Assembly: GCF_964020175.1 (NCBI RefSeq)
Contig: NZ_OZ026541.1
Coordinates: forward strand, 434,001-498,000
From: Candidatus Mesenet endosymbiont of Phosphuga atrata
Lineage (GTDB): Bacteria; Pseudomonadota; Alphaproteobacteria; Rickettsiales; Anaplasmataceae
Direction of reading: 5' to 3'
Length of the DNA stretch: 64,000 bases
The translations under genes were made by a program, and so were the position numbers. The notes beneath the pieces were generated by a model. The model saw only the letters and a list, made by a program, of their open reading frames with translations, did no database searches and was not told the DNA's origin. Each line of letters begins with the position of its first letter. The stretch's first letter is position 1. This document shows positions 10,531 through 18,949 of the stretch, piece by piece.

Positions 10531-12205
10531 ATTCTCTTTATATCATATACATTCACAACCATGGAAGCAGAAAAATGCAGGAAAATATGTGGTAACTAAT
10601 GATGACATAAGTAACTTTCTTGAGAACACAGATGGAATCAAGAATGAGAAAGAGTTAAAAACTGCGTTACAGTCCGTGCTTTCAGGTGGAATAGAAATCA
10701 GCGTTGCTTCATATACAGGATATCCAAATGCTGTAAAAAAAGTAGTAGAGGATTATTTGGAATTACCAAAAGAGCAAGTCTCTATATTTGGTGGTTTTCC
10801 AAAAGATTATGATGTTAAATTACCAGAAGACATAAAAGAACAGCAAAGTAAAGCTGGCAAGAACTTACATATTTGTAAAGCAATTGTAGAATACAAGAAT
10901 AAACATGGTAATTTACCGAAGACTGTCATGCTGGTTGATGATAGTATAGGAAATATTAGGAAAGTTAATGTATTGACATCATCAATAGAGAAAGAGTGGC
11001 TTGAAAAGAATGGATTTAATTTTGAAGATATAAAAAATATTAAATTTGAAGGGGTACAGGCGTTTCATAAAAACAAAAACGGAAAAACAACAGGAGATAT
11101 TAATTATCTAGAAAAAGTACAAGAATTTATCAATACCAATTTAGTACACGAACCCATTTATGAAAATTTAAATCTGAAAGAACCAGTATATGCTACGGTT
11201 GAGAAGAGTACTATTTCTTTAGCAAAGCCAATGAAAGAGATCAGGTCATTTTTTGTTGAGAACGATTATGACGATAAAAAAACAATACGTGGTACTCAAA
11301 ATTTCTTTAAAGAGACAGTAATGGAAGCAATCAAGGAACAAAATTATAGTGTAAAAAACAGCGAAGAAAAAAAGTCTGAGATTATTGTCAAAGGAAGTAA
11401 ATCAATAGATATTGAGGGAATAATAACAGATGTATTAGGTCAGGTAATTGCAGCAAGTAATACTGTGTTAAATGACATAAAAAATAAAAATCTCAAAAAT
11501 GACGAATTAAAACAAGAATCAATTAATGAGAATTTAAGAGAGGTGGAGCCTATATACCAAAACCTTCAAGATATTAAAACTACATCTGAAGAGCCTATAT
11601 ATCAAAATACTGAAGAAATATTATCTCCTCCATCAGTACCTCCTAAACCTAAGAATTTAAATGCAGTAGCTGCTTATGATGATATAGCGATCAGTGGTAA
11701 AAATGGAAAAGAAGATGTATATACTGAAAAAAGCACCATCTCTTTAGCAGAAGGATTCAAAACGATCAAATCTTTTTTCGCAGATTGTGGTCAAAGCATA
11801 ATCAATGCTATTTGTAGTGCATTTAAAGAAATAGTAATGGCAAAAATAAAAAAGCAAGGTCATAGCGCCAATAGTGAAGAAGACAAGAGTGGGATTACCA
11901 TTTATAGCAACAAACCAATAGATACCGAGAAAATAAAAACGGATGTAATTGACACTTCTTTAATGCAAATAAAGAAATTAGACAAAGAGAAAATTAAAAA
12001 TCTTGGTGATAATTATAAGGGTGTTGAACTAAAGCAAGAAATATTAAAGTTATCGCAAAGTAATTCACAAAAAAGAGATATAAATTCAAACTACATGAGC
12101 CAAGATCAATCTAATGAAAAACCGTACTTGCCTCCTAGAAACCACACGGAAAAAGTTTTACAAGATAGAAAAGTAGCAAATAGTACTGTTGGAAGGCATT
12201 ATTAA
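10526..12205 (+). CDS. candidate effector: HAD-like domain plus EPIYA-like motifs
   Basis: Not a recognised gene. The open frame has 559 codons with a TTG at its start inside the inverted-repeat arm and no ribosome binding site; the first in-frame ATG is at residue 135, so the N-terminus may be truncated. Residues ~45-165 resemble a HAD-superfamily fold: a motif II-like VASYTGYP, a lysine-bearing middle, and the acidic motif VMLVDDSIGNI (135-145). The DxDxT nucleophile motif is not visible. Next come tyrosine motifs EPIYEN (209), EPVYATVEK (219), EPIYQN (341) and EPIYQN (356), the proline motif PPSVPPKPK (368-376), and a C-terminal YLPPRNH. A ~110-residue segment starting VYATVEKSTISL is repeated at about 398 (VYTEKSTISL). 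EPIYA-type motifs in other bacteria are phosphorylated by host Src/Abl-family kinases, as in CagA, AnkA and Bartonella Beps. Effector status is inference. Confidence 0.65.
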   Translation: MAFSLYHIHSQPWKQKNAGKYVVTNDDISNFLENTDGIKNEKELKTALQSVLSGGIEISVASYTGYPNAVKKVVEDYLELPKEQVSIFGGFPKDYDVKLPEDIKEQQSKAGKNLHICKAIVEYKNKHGNLPKTVMLVDDSIGNIRKVNVLTSSIEKEWLEKNGFNFEDIKNIKFEGVQAFHKNKNGKTTGDINYLEKVQEFINTNLVHEPIYENLNLKEPVYATVEKSTISLAKPMKEIRSFFVENDYDDKKTIRGTQNFFKETVMEAIKEQNYSVKNSEEKKSEIIVKGSKSIDIEGIITDVLGQVIAASNTVLNDIKNKNLKNDELKQESINENLREVEPIYQNLQDIKTTSEEPIYQNTEEILSPPSVPPKPKNLNAVAAYDDIAISGKNGKEDVYTEKSTISLAEGFKTIKSFFADCGQSIINAICSAFKEIVMAKIKKQGHSANSEEDKSGITIYSNKPIDTEKIKTDVIDTSLMQIKKLDKEKIKNLGDNYKGVELKQEILKLSQSNSQKRDINSNYMSQDQSNEKPYLPPRNHTEKVLQDRKVANSTVGRHY

Positions 12206-12208
12206 TTA

Positions 12209-12293
12209 TATAGTCTTTAATTAAGATTTTCTTCAGCTTTAATTCCCAAAAACTATTCTTGGGTAAAACTATAAATCTTAATTTAAGGTTATA
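12209..12293. repeat. long imperfect inverted repeat after the effector-like gene
   Basis: Two 21-nt arms (12209-12229 and 12273-12293) match at 18 of 21 positions when folded, enclosing a second small hairpin CCCAA/TTGGG. It begins four bases after the stop codon, so it may act as a transcript 3' end, although no long T-run follows. It may equally be the end of a mobile element. Confidence 0.5.
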
Positions 12294-12402
12294 GTGAAAA
12301 TCTGGGATTTATGCTAATTACCCTCCACTTTAGGTTAAATTTCGATTTGTACAGGAATTAATAATATAAAACATTTCTACATATTGCAAAAGTTTATCAA
12401 CT

Positions 12403-12424
12403 ACCACCAGCTTTAGCTGGTGGT
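12403..12424. repeat. 9-bp hairpin at the end of the IS200/IS605-like remnant
   Basis: ACCACCAGC, loop TTTA, GCTGGTGGT: a perfect hairpin overlapping the stop codon of the transposase remnant. IS200/IS605 elements carry subterminal hairpins recognised by their Y1 transposase, so position and form fit that role. Confidence 0.55.
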
Positions 12425-12700
12425 AACACTTATAAAGCAAGTTTTAAAACTCAGAGATGTTAAATGTTTATTATGAACTTCTTGCTCTGCAATATATTTC
12501 TGTACATCTGAAGAATTTACATTACCAACAGTGACAGCAAATTGCCCATAGATCCAATATCTTTTTTTTAATTGTTCGAATTCTTGTTTTTGATATACTG
12601 TTGGATAGTGGGTGACATAGAATATGTAAGGTGTAATATTACCACTTACAACATCTATGTAATTTATGTTTCTCTTCTCTACTGCTATTTCACCTGTAAA
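12413..12700 (-). pseudogene. tnpA: IS200/IS605-family transposase (TnpA) C-terminal remnant
   Basis: Reading the minus strand gives about 95 open codons after an in-frame TAG. The C-terminal half reads RYWIYGQFAVTVGNV, then SSDVQKYIAEQ, which is the end of Y1-type IS200-like transposases (usual form: LW, a short aromatic segment, STVGNV, then KYIEEQ). The upstream part no longer matches, and the HUH and nucleophile regions are missing, so the gene is dead. The flanking AT-rich sequence from about 12330 to 12413 probably includes the element's end. Confidence 0.7.
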
Positions 12701-12833
12701 TATCTATAAAATAGATCTAATACTAAAGCTCAAGGCGAGCACCTAACTACATAAAAATTAAATTTACATTACTCTGCATCTGATTCCTTTGGAGAAACCA
12801 AGTTGTAAAAACTAGAAAGAAGTAAAAAAATAT

Positions 12834-13001
12834 ATGGTAAAAAAATTTACTGTAGAATTGTTAATAGAAGAAGAACAAAATATTTTAAAAGAAATGTTGT
12901 TGTATGCAATAGAGCAAAAACAAAGTGATGTAGCATTATTGCTTATATGTAATGACGCTGATTATGAAGGATGTAAGGTAAACTCACCAAAAGTGTACTA
13001 G
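12834..13001 (+). CDS. small open reading frame, 55 aa, unknown
   Basis: An ATG-started frame, MVKKFTVELLIEEEQNILKE, ending in KVY. It is acidic and helix-rich. There is a weak purine stretch (AGAAAGAAG) upstream. It lies between two transposon remnants, so it may be a fragment of a larger lost gene rather than a functional one. No family recognised. Confidence 0.3.
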   Translation: MVKKFTVELLIEEEQNILKEMLLYAIEQKQSDVALLLICNDADYEGCKVNSPKVY

Positions 13002-13081
13002 ACATCACTTAATCTGACAGTGACGAATTAACTGACAGAAGAATTTAAATATACTATCAGAATCCTGATTTAATGTTTTTC

Positions 13082-14128
13082 GGGAGTATTCAACAAACTG
13101 TGTCAAAAACTCAACTGAATTTTTAATCTATTAGGAAAGAAAATATCAAGTTGAGAGATGGTTAAAGCCCAATTTGGTATAGTCCAATTTTGCTCTATCT
13201 TTTTTATAGCACAGTATAATTGCTTGTACAAGGCATTTGTACTGGTAAATTGGTTTTTTCCTGATTTGCCTGTGCAGTCCCTCTATGGGATTGGTAGTGT
13301 AAACTATCCGCCTAACAGGATCTGAGTACTTAAAATAGCCAGTTTCCCAATTATTTTGCCACTACATTCCCATTTTTCTTCCAGCTCAAATTTTTAGCGA
13401 TTTCTCTATTTGAAGCTTTTCTTCAAATCATTCATTTTGCTGGATACATATTTTAGTTTATCTGATGCATTATACACAATTGCACTTCTGCGTTGGGAAA
13501 TACGTTGTTTATGGAAAGCTTTTGAGCCCATCTATGCTGGCAATTATTCTACACTTTGAGATCATTCAATACTCCTAACCAAAACCCTCGCTTTCTGCCA
13601 AATAAAAGCCTCTTTTTTTGATCTATGCCGAATTTGCTTACTTTGAAAAACCATACAAATTATTGGGTAAATATGACCGACTGCGCCACTCATTGGTAAT
13701 TGTAATATTGCTGCTGCTGATATCTTATAATTTCTTCGATATGCGATTTTATAACTCTTGCAAACATACTAAGAATTTTTGCTTCAAGTTCAGGATGTCT
13801 GTCTTTTTTTTGTGGCTCAAAACTTCCATCTCTATCTCGAAAGCTCAAATGAGTCTGCATCTGTATATATAGTCTTTGAACTTTTGCCATTCCTACGATT
13901 ATTTTCTTCATCTTCATTTGATAGGTATTTCACCTTCTAAACTAGCCTCTAGTAACTTTTTGATTAGCAGTTCCTCCTTTTCCAGTTAGTTTCTCGGATG
14001 GACGATAATATGTTGTTTTCTAACTCTTTATAGTCTACTAATCCACTGTTTTTATTCGATGTTTTTTCGTTCATTCCATGTTTTATATTAATATTTTTCT
14101 TGTTTGATTCAGTTTGTTGAACACTCCC
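13082..14128 (-). mobile_element. decayed IS256-family element with both terminal repeats
   Basis: Bounded by 19-bp inverted repeats differing at one base (GGGAGTATTCAACAAACTG at the left; the complement of GGGAGTGTTCAACAAACTG at the right). Inside, on the minus strand, a Mutator/IS256 transposase can be pieced together across several frameshifts: start MNEKTSNKNSGLVDYKELEN at 14074, then KKLLEASLEGEI, HPELEAKILSMFAR, AESEGFWLGVLNDLK, and the typical end VRRIVYTTNPIEGLHRQIRK followed by TISQLDIFFPNRLKIQLSF with a stop at 13103. About 1.05 kb remains of a normal ~1.3 kb. No matching 8-bp target duplication is seen because it sits in older mobile DNA. It is inactive. Confidence 0.85.
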
Positions 14129-14130
14129 TA

Positions 14131-14489
14131 ACCTGAGTATCAATTTCACTATCTTTGTTCTTTCACTTTTTCTAAAGCTGTAATTCTGTTAGCCATCTTG
14201 CATGATTTTTGCTTCTAGTGCTTTAAGCCTTTTTTTGAAAGTTTCAACTATCCACCTTCAGATATTATTTTTTTCTCAGCTCATTTTTTATATGCTGGAA
14301 ATTCTGTTGCTATACAGATCTTTCTATGTCTTCCGAAACTCTGTTTGCAAACTTTCTTACTTATCTCATCTCCATTTTCGTATAACTCCTTGAAGCGATA
14401 AAATTTGAATATCCCATACGCTTGTGACACATTTCCTAGTTGTCTTGCTAAAATCCTAGTTTTAGTATTTTTTTTTGCATTGTACTCAT
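14131..14489 (-). pseudogene. IS481-family transposase, N-terminal fragment
   Basis: Minus-strand reading gives a degenerate start MSTMQKKILK, then LARQLGNVSQA, FYRFKELYENGDE, ISKK, ETFKKRLKALEAK, LTELQ, KVKEQ and EIDTQ, broken by several frameshifts. This is the helix-turn-helix N-terminal part of an IS481-type (IS3-like) transposase. The reading stops at the terminal repeat of the IS256-family element, which seems to have inserted here. I do not find the catalytic DDE half on the far side, so it has been lost. Confidence 0.7.
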
Positions 14490-14639
14490 TTCTCTTATTT
14501 TTTGTTCTAAGTGTCAGTTCAAATCTTATTTAATACAACTAATACGAAGTCTTAGCTTCATCCTCTGTTCTTGCTTATCGCTTCCATCGGCATTACTATC
14601 TTTACTTTCAATAAAATTATACCTATATTCCTTTAGTGT

Positions 14640-15540
14640 TTATTGATAACAAAATTCTTTTCTATCAATTAGCATCCTATGCATAATTACTGACAACTTC
14701 CGCGCTACAGCAACAATTGCTTTCTTCATACCTTTCTTTTTTGCTAATCCCCAGCTTTTTAACTTAAATTTTCTCTTACATCTTGTCAGCAAGGATTGCG
14801 CAGCCTCATATAGCATACTTCTGCACTCCATTGTTTGATATACTTCCATGTCGATCAATCTCCCCAGAAGCATACTGTCTTGGGCTCAATCCCATATATG
14901 CTCCAACTGTATAAGATGTTTCAAACCTATGTGTATTGCAGCTTTGTATGTCATTGCTACTATAATACCAACCCCTGGGCTAATAATTTTTATCTTTTTT
15001 GCACTTTTCTGAAAGTAATTTATCAAATTGATTCTTCTATTGTTTCTAAGCTATGTACTAATGCTTCAATTGAGTTTTTGCTAACTTCATCTAGATCATT
15101 TCTTCTATTTTTAAAGAAAAGCTTTCAAATTTTAATCCTCGACCAACCGTATATCTTCAATTTATTGTTCCAATAATCTGCTGTTTGCTACATGTTAACT
15201 GTCTTCTGCTTCCAAGTTGATTTGGCAAGATTTATCTGATTTTACTAATACTTCTCTGTACAACCCAATCCTCATCATTTGAGCTATACCCCTTGCATCT
15301 ACACAAATCACTGGTAATCCAAAATCCCTTAACTCTTTACACATTGATATTGACAACTTTCTATCCCTATGGATTCTTATTTTTTGCCTTGACTTAGCAA
15401 GTTCTCTGCTATTGCTTTACTTTTTCTTGCAACAACTTCTTCCTTAACAACTTTTCCTTTCTCATCAACGATACTTATAAAAGTTTCTTTGAGTGAGACA
15501 TCTAACTCGATATAATATTTTATGAGACTACTCCTACTTT
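14640..15540 (-). pseudogene. IS110-family transposase, frameshifted
   Basis: Minus-strand pieces in several frames assemble into an IS110-type (DEDD) transposase: YYIELDVSLKETFISIVDEK, GKVVKEEVVA, then SMCKELRDFGLPVICVDARG, a gap, AQMMRIGLYREVLVKSDKS, GSRRQLTCSKQQIIG, the Transposase_20 part TVGAYMGLSPRQYASGEID, and the end YEAAQSLLTRCKRKFKLKSW, then AVARKLSVIMHRMLID and the stop at 14640. At least four frameshifts and a missing stretch after DARG (losing DKNDA-like sequence) make it non-functional. The element's ends are not evident. The remaining bases up to trpS (15541-15756) are AT-rich with nothing recognisable. Confidence 0.8.
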
Positions 15541-15756
15541 AAAAGTTTAAATTATTTTTGAAGAACTAATTCTATCGAATTTCTTACTTCTCTCTAAAAT
15601 ATTCTATCTCCTTTTTTCAATAGCTATTACAGTATGTCTATTGTTGATTTAAAGTAGCTCTTAAATTTAAGATATTAGGTTGAAATATAGAGTTAAATTC
15701 TAAAATAGAAAAAACTTTATTTTTTACAAAAAATGCGGCTAACTTTATAGCATGCT

Positions 15757-16761
15757 TTAAATTTGAGGAAAACCTATTATTTTCTTAATATCTTTTATGT
15801 TTTTACTTGAAATTTCTTGTGCTCTTTCAGTTCCAGATTCTATTATACTATAAAGGTAAGACTTATCTTGCAATAAATCATTTATCTTATTACGTATTGG
15901 GTTTAGTCTAGTTATTATTAAGTCGGCTAGTTCTTTTTTAAAGCTTTTCATGTTATAATTAATTATCTTTTTATATGTTTTTTCTATATTTATATTGCTC
16001 AGAATTGAATAAATATTAACTAAGTTATACACCTCAGGGCGACCTTGCAGCAGCGAAAATTCAAAGCCTATGATAGAGTCTGTTTTTGCCTTTTTTATTT
16101 TTTCTGTAATTGCATCACTATTATCATCAAGGTTGATACGTGAATAATCAGAAGCATCTGATTTACTCATTTTTTTTAGTCCATCTTTTAAACTCATAAT
16201 TCTTGCGGAATCTTGTAAAATTAAAGCTTCAGGTGGAGTAAAATAACTTATTTGATAATGGCTGTTAAAAACATTTGCTATATCTCTTGTTAGCTCTATA
16301 TGTTGCTTTTGATCATCCCCAACTGGAATGTATTTAGCCTTATATAACAAAATATCAGCAGCCATAAGCACTGGGTAACTATATAAGCCTAAAGAAGCTT
16401 TTGATTTATCATTACCTGCTTTACTTTTAAATTGTGTCATACGGCTGAGCCACCCCAGTGGAGTATAACAACTCAGTAACCAACACAGTTCAGCATGATG
16501 TGACACAGCAGACTGATTAAATATAGCAGATTTTTCAGGATCTATACCACATGCAATATAAGTAGCTACTGTTTTTAGTACATTATCTTTAAATTTATTT
16601 GGTGAATATTTATTAGCAGTAACTGCATGCAAATCAACCACACAAAAGAGACAATTATATTTATCCTGAAGCTCAGCCCAATTACAAAGAGCGCCAAGAT
16701 AGTTACCTAAATGTAAAGTACCACTTGGTTGGACACCAGAGAATACTATATCTCTTATCAT
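15757..16761 (-). CDS. trpS: tryptophanyl-tRNA synthetase
   Basis: Class I synthetase charging tRNA-Trp. The 334-residue length fits bacterial enzymes. The HIGH-type signature reads GVQPSGTLHLGNYLGA near the N-terminus; the KMSKS signature is KKMSKSDAS at about residue 197. GDDQKQHIELTRDIA is the usual tRNA/Trp-site segment. The ATG overlaps the grpE stop by 4 bp (ATGA), so the two are co-transcribed, grpE first. Confidence 0.97.
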   Translation of the reverse strand: MIRDIVFSGVQPSGTLHLGNYLGALCNWAELQDKYNCLFCVVDLHAVTANKYSPNKFKDNVLKTVATYIACGIDPEKSAIFNQSAVSHHAELCWLLSCYTPLGWLSRMTQFKSKAGNDKSKASLGLYSYPVLMAADILLYKAKYIPVGDDQKQHIELTRDIANVFNSHYQISYFTPPEALILQDSARIMSLKDGLKKMSKSDASDYSRINLDDNSDAITEKIKKAKTDSIIGFEFSLLQGRPEVYNLVNIYSILSNINIEKTYKKIINYNMKSFKKELADLIITRLNPIRNKINDLLQDKSYLYSIIESGTERAQEISSKNIKDIKKIIGFPQI

Positions 16762-17357
16762 TGAGATACTGGCTGAGTATCAGATGATTTTTCAGAAATG
16801 ACAACCATTGCGGGACGTAGCAATCTTTTCTTAATTGTATAACCACATTGCAAAACTGTAGTGATGGTCCCAGGTTCTTTTGTATCATCTACAACTTTAG
16901 ATACAGTTTGATGCAAATTAGGGTTGAAAATTAAGTTCAATGGATCAAGTCTTTCTATACCATGTTTTTGTAATGTATTTGCGATTTCTTTCCATGTCAT
17001 GCTAACACCATTATGAGCAGGGTCGTTTTTATCTAAACTTGCTAAAGCTCTTTCTAAGTTATCGCAAGAGCTGATAAGATCACGAGCAAAACTTGTTATT
17101 GCATAACTACTTTTCTCATCAACATCCCTTTCCATGATGCGCTTTAAATTTTCTTTATCAGCAATAGCTAAACGTAATTGATTTTCAAGATGACTTACAC
17201 GTTCCTTTAATACTGATAAACTCTGACTCAGATTTTCTTCCTTTCTTTGAACTTGATTACTATGAGAATCCTTCTTATTTAAACCTTTGATCTCTGGTTG
17301 CTTAATGTCTTTTTCATTCATTTGATTATTATTATTTTTTGAGTCATCTTCTGTCAT
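16758..17357 (-). CDS. grpE: nucleotide exchange factor GrpE
   Basis: Releases ADP from DnaK in the heat-shock chaperone cycle. The 199-residue product has a Lys/Asn-rich flexible start, a long coiled coil (about residues 40-85: LSVLKERVSHLENQLRLA), then the conserved region RDLISSCDNLERAL and a C-terminal beta domain with NPNLHQTVSKV, GTITTVLQCGYTIKKRLLRPAMVVIS. This is the complete GrpE layout. It is the first gene of a grpE-trpS pair. Confidence 0.97.
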   Translation of the reverse strand: MTEDDSKNNNNQMNEKDIKQPEIKGLNKKDSHSNQVQRKEENLSQSLSVLKERVSHLENQLRLAIADKENLKRIMERDVDEKSSYAITSFARDLISSCDNLERALASLDKNDPAHNGVSMTWKEIANTLQKHGIERLDPLNLIFNPNLHQTVSKVVDDTKEPGTITTVLQCGYTIKKRLLRPAMVVISEKSSDTQPVSQ

Positions 17358-17473
17358 TATTAACTTTCCTTAAACCTTAATAAGAAATATAATAATATTA
17401 TTTCTTGATATCAAGTGCTAAAGTGTATATCAAAAGGACCTATGAATTTTACTATTTGAATTTGTCAAAGTCT

Positions 17474-17701
17474 CTATACTGAACTTACATACAGGGTACA
17501 ATCATTATTGATAGGCTTTTCAAGTTGCTCTAATCTTTTGAGATCCTCAAGAATTTTTGGAAAAGCTTTATATCTTTCGGGGTCACGATAATGTGCCAGC
17601 TCGAGTAGAATCTCTCGCACAGTATTATCGCTTACTTTCTTTACGGGATGATTAGTAATTGAGTTTTTTTTAGCACAGCATTTAGTAAAGCAGCTAAACA
17701 T
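17474..17701 (-). CDS. small hypothetical protein, 75 aa
   Basis: Not recognised. It starts with a Cys cluster (MFSCFTKCCAKKN), then an acidic/basic helical region (REILLELAHYRDPERYKAF, LEDLKRLEQLEKP). No transmembrane segment. A run of Gs (GGGGGG-type, read on the minus strand) immediately upstream gives a strong ribosome binding site, which supports expression. It stands alone between grpE and a non-coding stretch. Confidence 0.55.
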   Translation of the reverse strand: MFSCFTKCCAKKNSITNHPVKKVSDNTVREILLELAHYRDPERYKAFPKILEDLKRLEQLEKPINNDCTLYVSSV

Positions 17702-18142
17702 ATCCCCCCCTTTTTTGTTTAGTTTATATATTTTATAATTTTAAAACATAAATTAAAAATATTCAATAATAACTTGAATATATAAATTGAAAATACTAAA
17801 AATATAAAAAATAAGTAATTTATATTAGGAATGAGTTAGATCTAAGAAATAGAGTAAGATAGGGTAAAAATTCAAAAGATGTGTAAAATCAGAAATATGT
17901 ATGTTTCTATACTGGGGCGTTGGTTCAATTGATAAGGAAAGAACTTAAGAAAAATATAATAAAGAATAAAAAAGCTTCTTTTATTCTAATTCCTTGTAAA
18001 GAACAAAACTTTAGTAATAGTAGAATATTTGTGAAAATTTAATTTATAGAAAATTTGGAATTTTTTAACAGTACATTAAGTCCAAATACTTGCAGGACTT
18101 TACTAAATAATAAGTTATATTGTTCAAAAAAGGATTAAGTAG
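17702..18142. other. AT-rich intergenic stretch with a tRNA-like fragment
   Basis: About 440 bases without a supported gene. At 17914-17945 the plus strand begins GGGGCGTTGGTTCAATTGAT, which resembles the 5' acceptor strand and D-arm of a tRNA, but no anticodon arm or T-arm follows. At 17964-17986 GAATAAAA and TTTTATTC form an AT-rich hairpin around an AAGCTTC loop. Nothing else is recognisable. Confidence 0.4.
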
Positions 18143-18949
18143 TTGTCTTACATTATAATTGGTGGTTTTAGTAGTATGCTTATTCAGGAGATGGATAGTA
18201 TATTACCTAAGGAAAGTTCTAATAGATTGCATTTAGCTATGCGTTATAGCGTTCTTGCTCCTGCTAAGCATTTTCGGCCATTTCTTGTTTTTGCCTCTTC
18301 TTGGGTTTTTGGAATAAAAGAAATTTTAAAAGTTGCAGCTGCAGTTGAATTTATTCATGTCTATTCCTTAATACATGACGATTTGCCCTGTATGGATAAT
18401 AGTGACCTTCGTCGAGGTCAGCCAGCATGCCATAAAGAATTTGACGAAGCAACTGCAATACTTGCTGGAGATGCGCTTCTTACTTTAGCATTTGAAGTAC
18501 TATCTACTTCTATAGAGGATAATAGTAAATGTATTAGAGTAATTAAGACTTTATCTACCGCTATTGGATATAATGGTATGGTAGGAGGGCAGGTTTTGGA
18601 TTTGGTTGCTAGCAACTTTGATAAAATACATGACGTGCATTTGCTAAAAACTGCTAAACTTTTTTCTGCTGCGTGTGAAATTGGAGCGATAATGGGTAAT
18701 GCGTCAGATGAGGAATGCAGGGCTTTATCAAGTTACGGGACAAAGATCGGTCTTGCATTTCAAGCAAAAGATGACATTAATGATTATTTACAAAAAAATG
18801 AAACGAATAACATTGTATGCTCAATAGGCTTGGGAAATACGAAAGAACGCATAAAAAAATTACTTGATGATGCAGCTAGTTATCTTAATTTATTTTCAAA
18901 TAGAACTAACTATTTATACTCTGTGATAGAGTTAATAGGAAATTTGTAG
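18143..18949 (+). CDS. ispA: polyprenyl (farnesyl/geranylgeranyl) diphosphate synthase
   Basis: Chain-elongating trans-prenyltransferase making short-chain isoprenoid diphosphates for quinones and undecaprenyl carriers. The first aspartate-rich motif is DDLPCMDNSDLRRG (residues 79-92, the bacterial DDx4D form) and the second is KDDINDYL (Asp 210, 211, 214). The 268 residues are short against the usual ~290, mostly at the N-terminus. The TTG start used here lacks a close ribosome site; an in-frame ATG at 18176 preceded by GGTGG is an equally good start. The stop shares a base with the next gene's GTG. Confidence 0.9.
   Translation: MSYIIIGGFSSMLIQEMDSILPKESSNRLHLAMRYSVLAPAKHFRPFLVFASSWVFGIKEILKVAAAVEFIHVYSLIHDDLPCMDNSDLRRGQPACHKEFDEATAILAGDALLTLAFEVLSTSIEDNSKCIRVIKTLSTAIGYNGMVGGQVLDLVASNFDKIHDVHLLKTAKLFSAACEIGAIMGNASDEECRALSSYGTKIGLAFQAKDDINDYLQKNETNNIVCSIGLGNTKERIKKLLDDAASYLNLFSNRTNYLYSVIELIGNL

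Noticed and set aside
13618-15176. Plus-strand open frames across the 13.6-15.2 kb region
   Set aside because: They lie antisense to frameshifted IS256, IS481 and IS110 transposase remnants, lack ribosome sites and have no coherent protein character.
10220-15651. Shared 14-mer CTATTGTTGATTTA at 10220 and 15638, as possible borders of one large mobile block
   Set aside because: In a 64-kb AT-rich window several exact 14-base matches are expected by chance, and no longer similarity surrounds the two copies.
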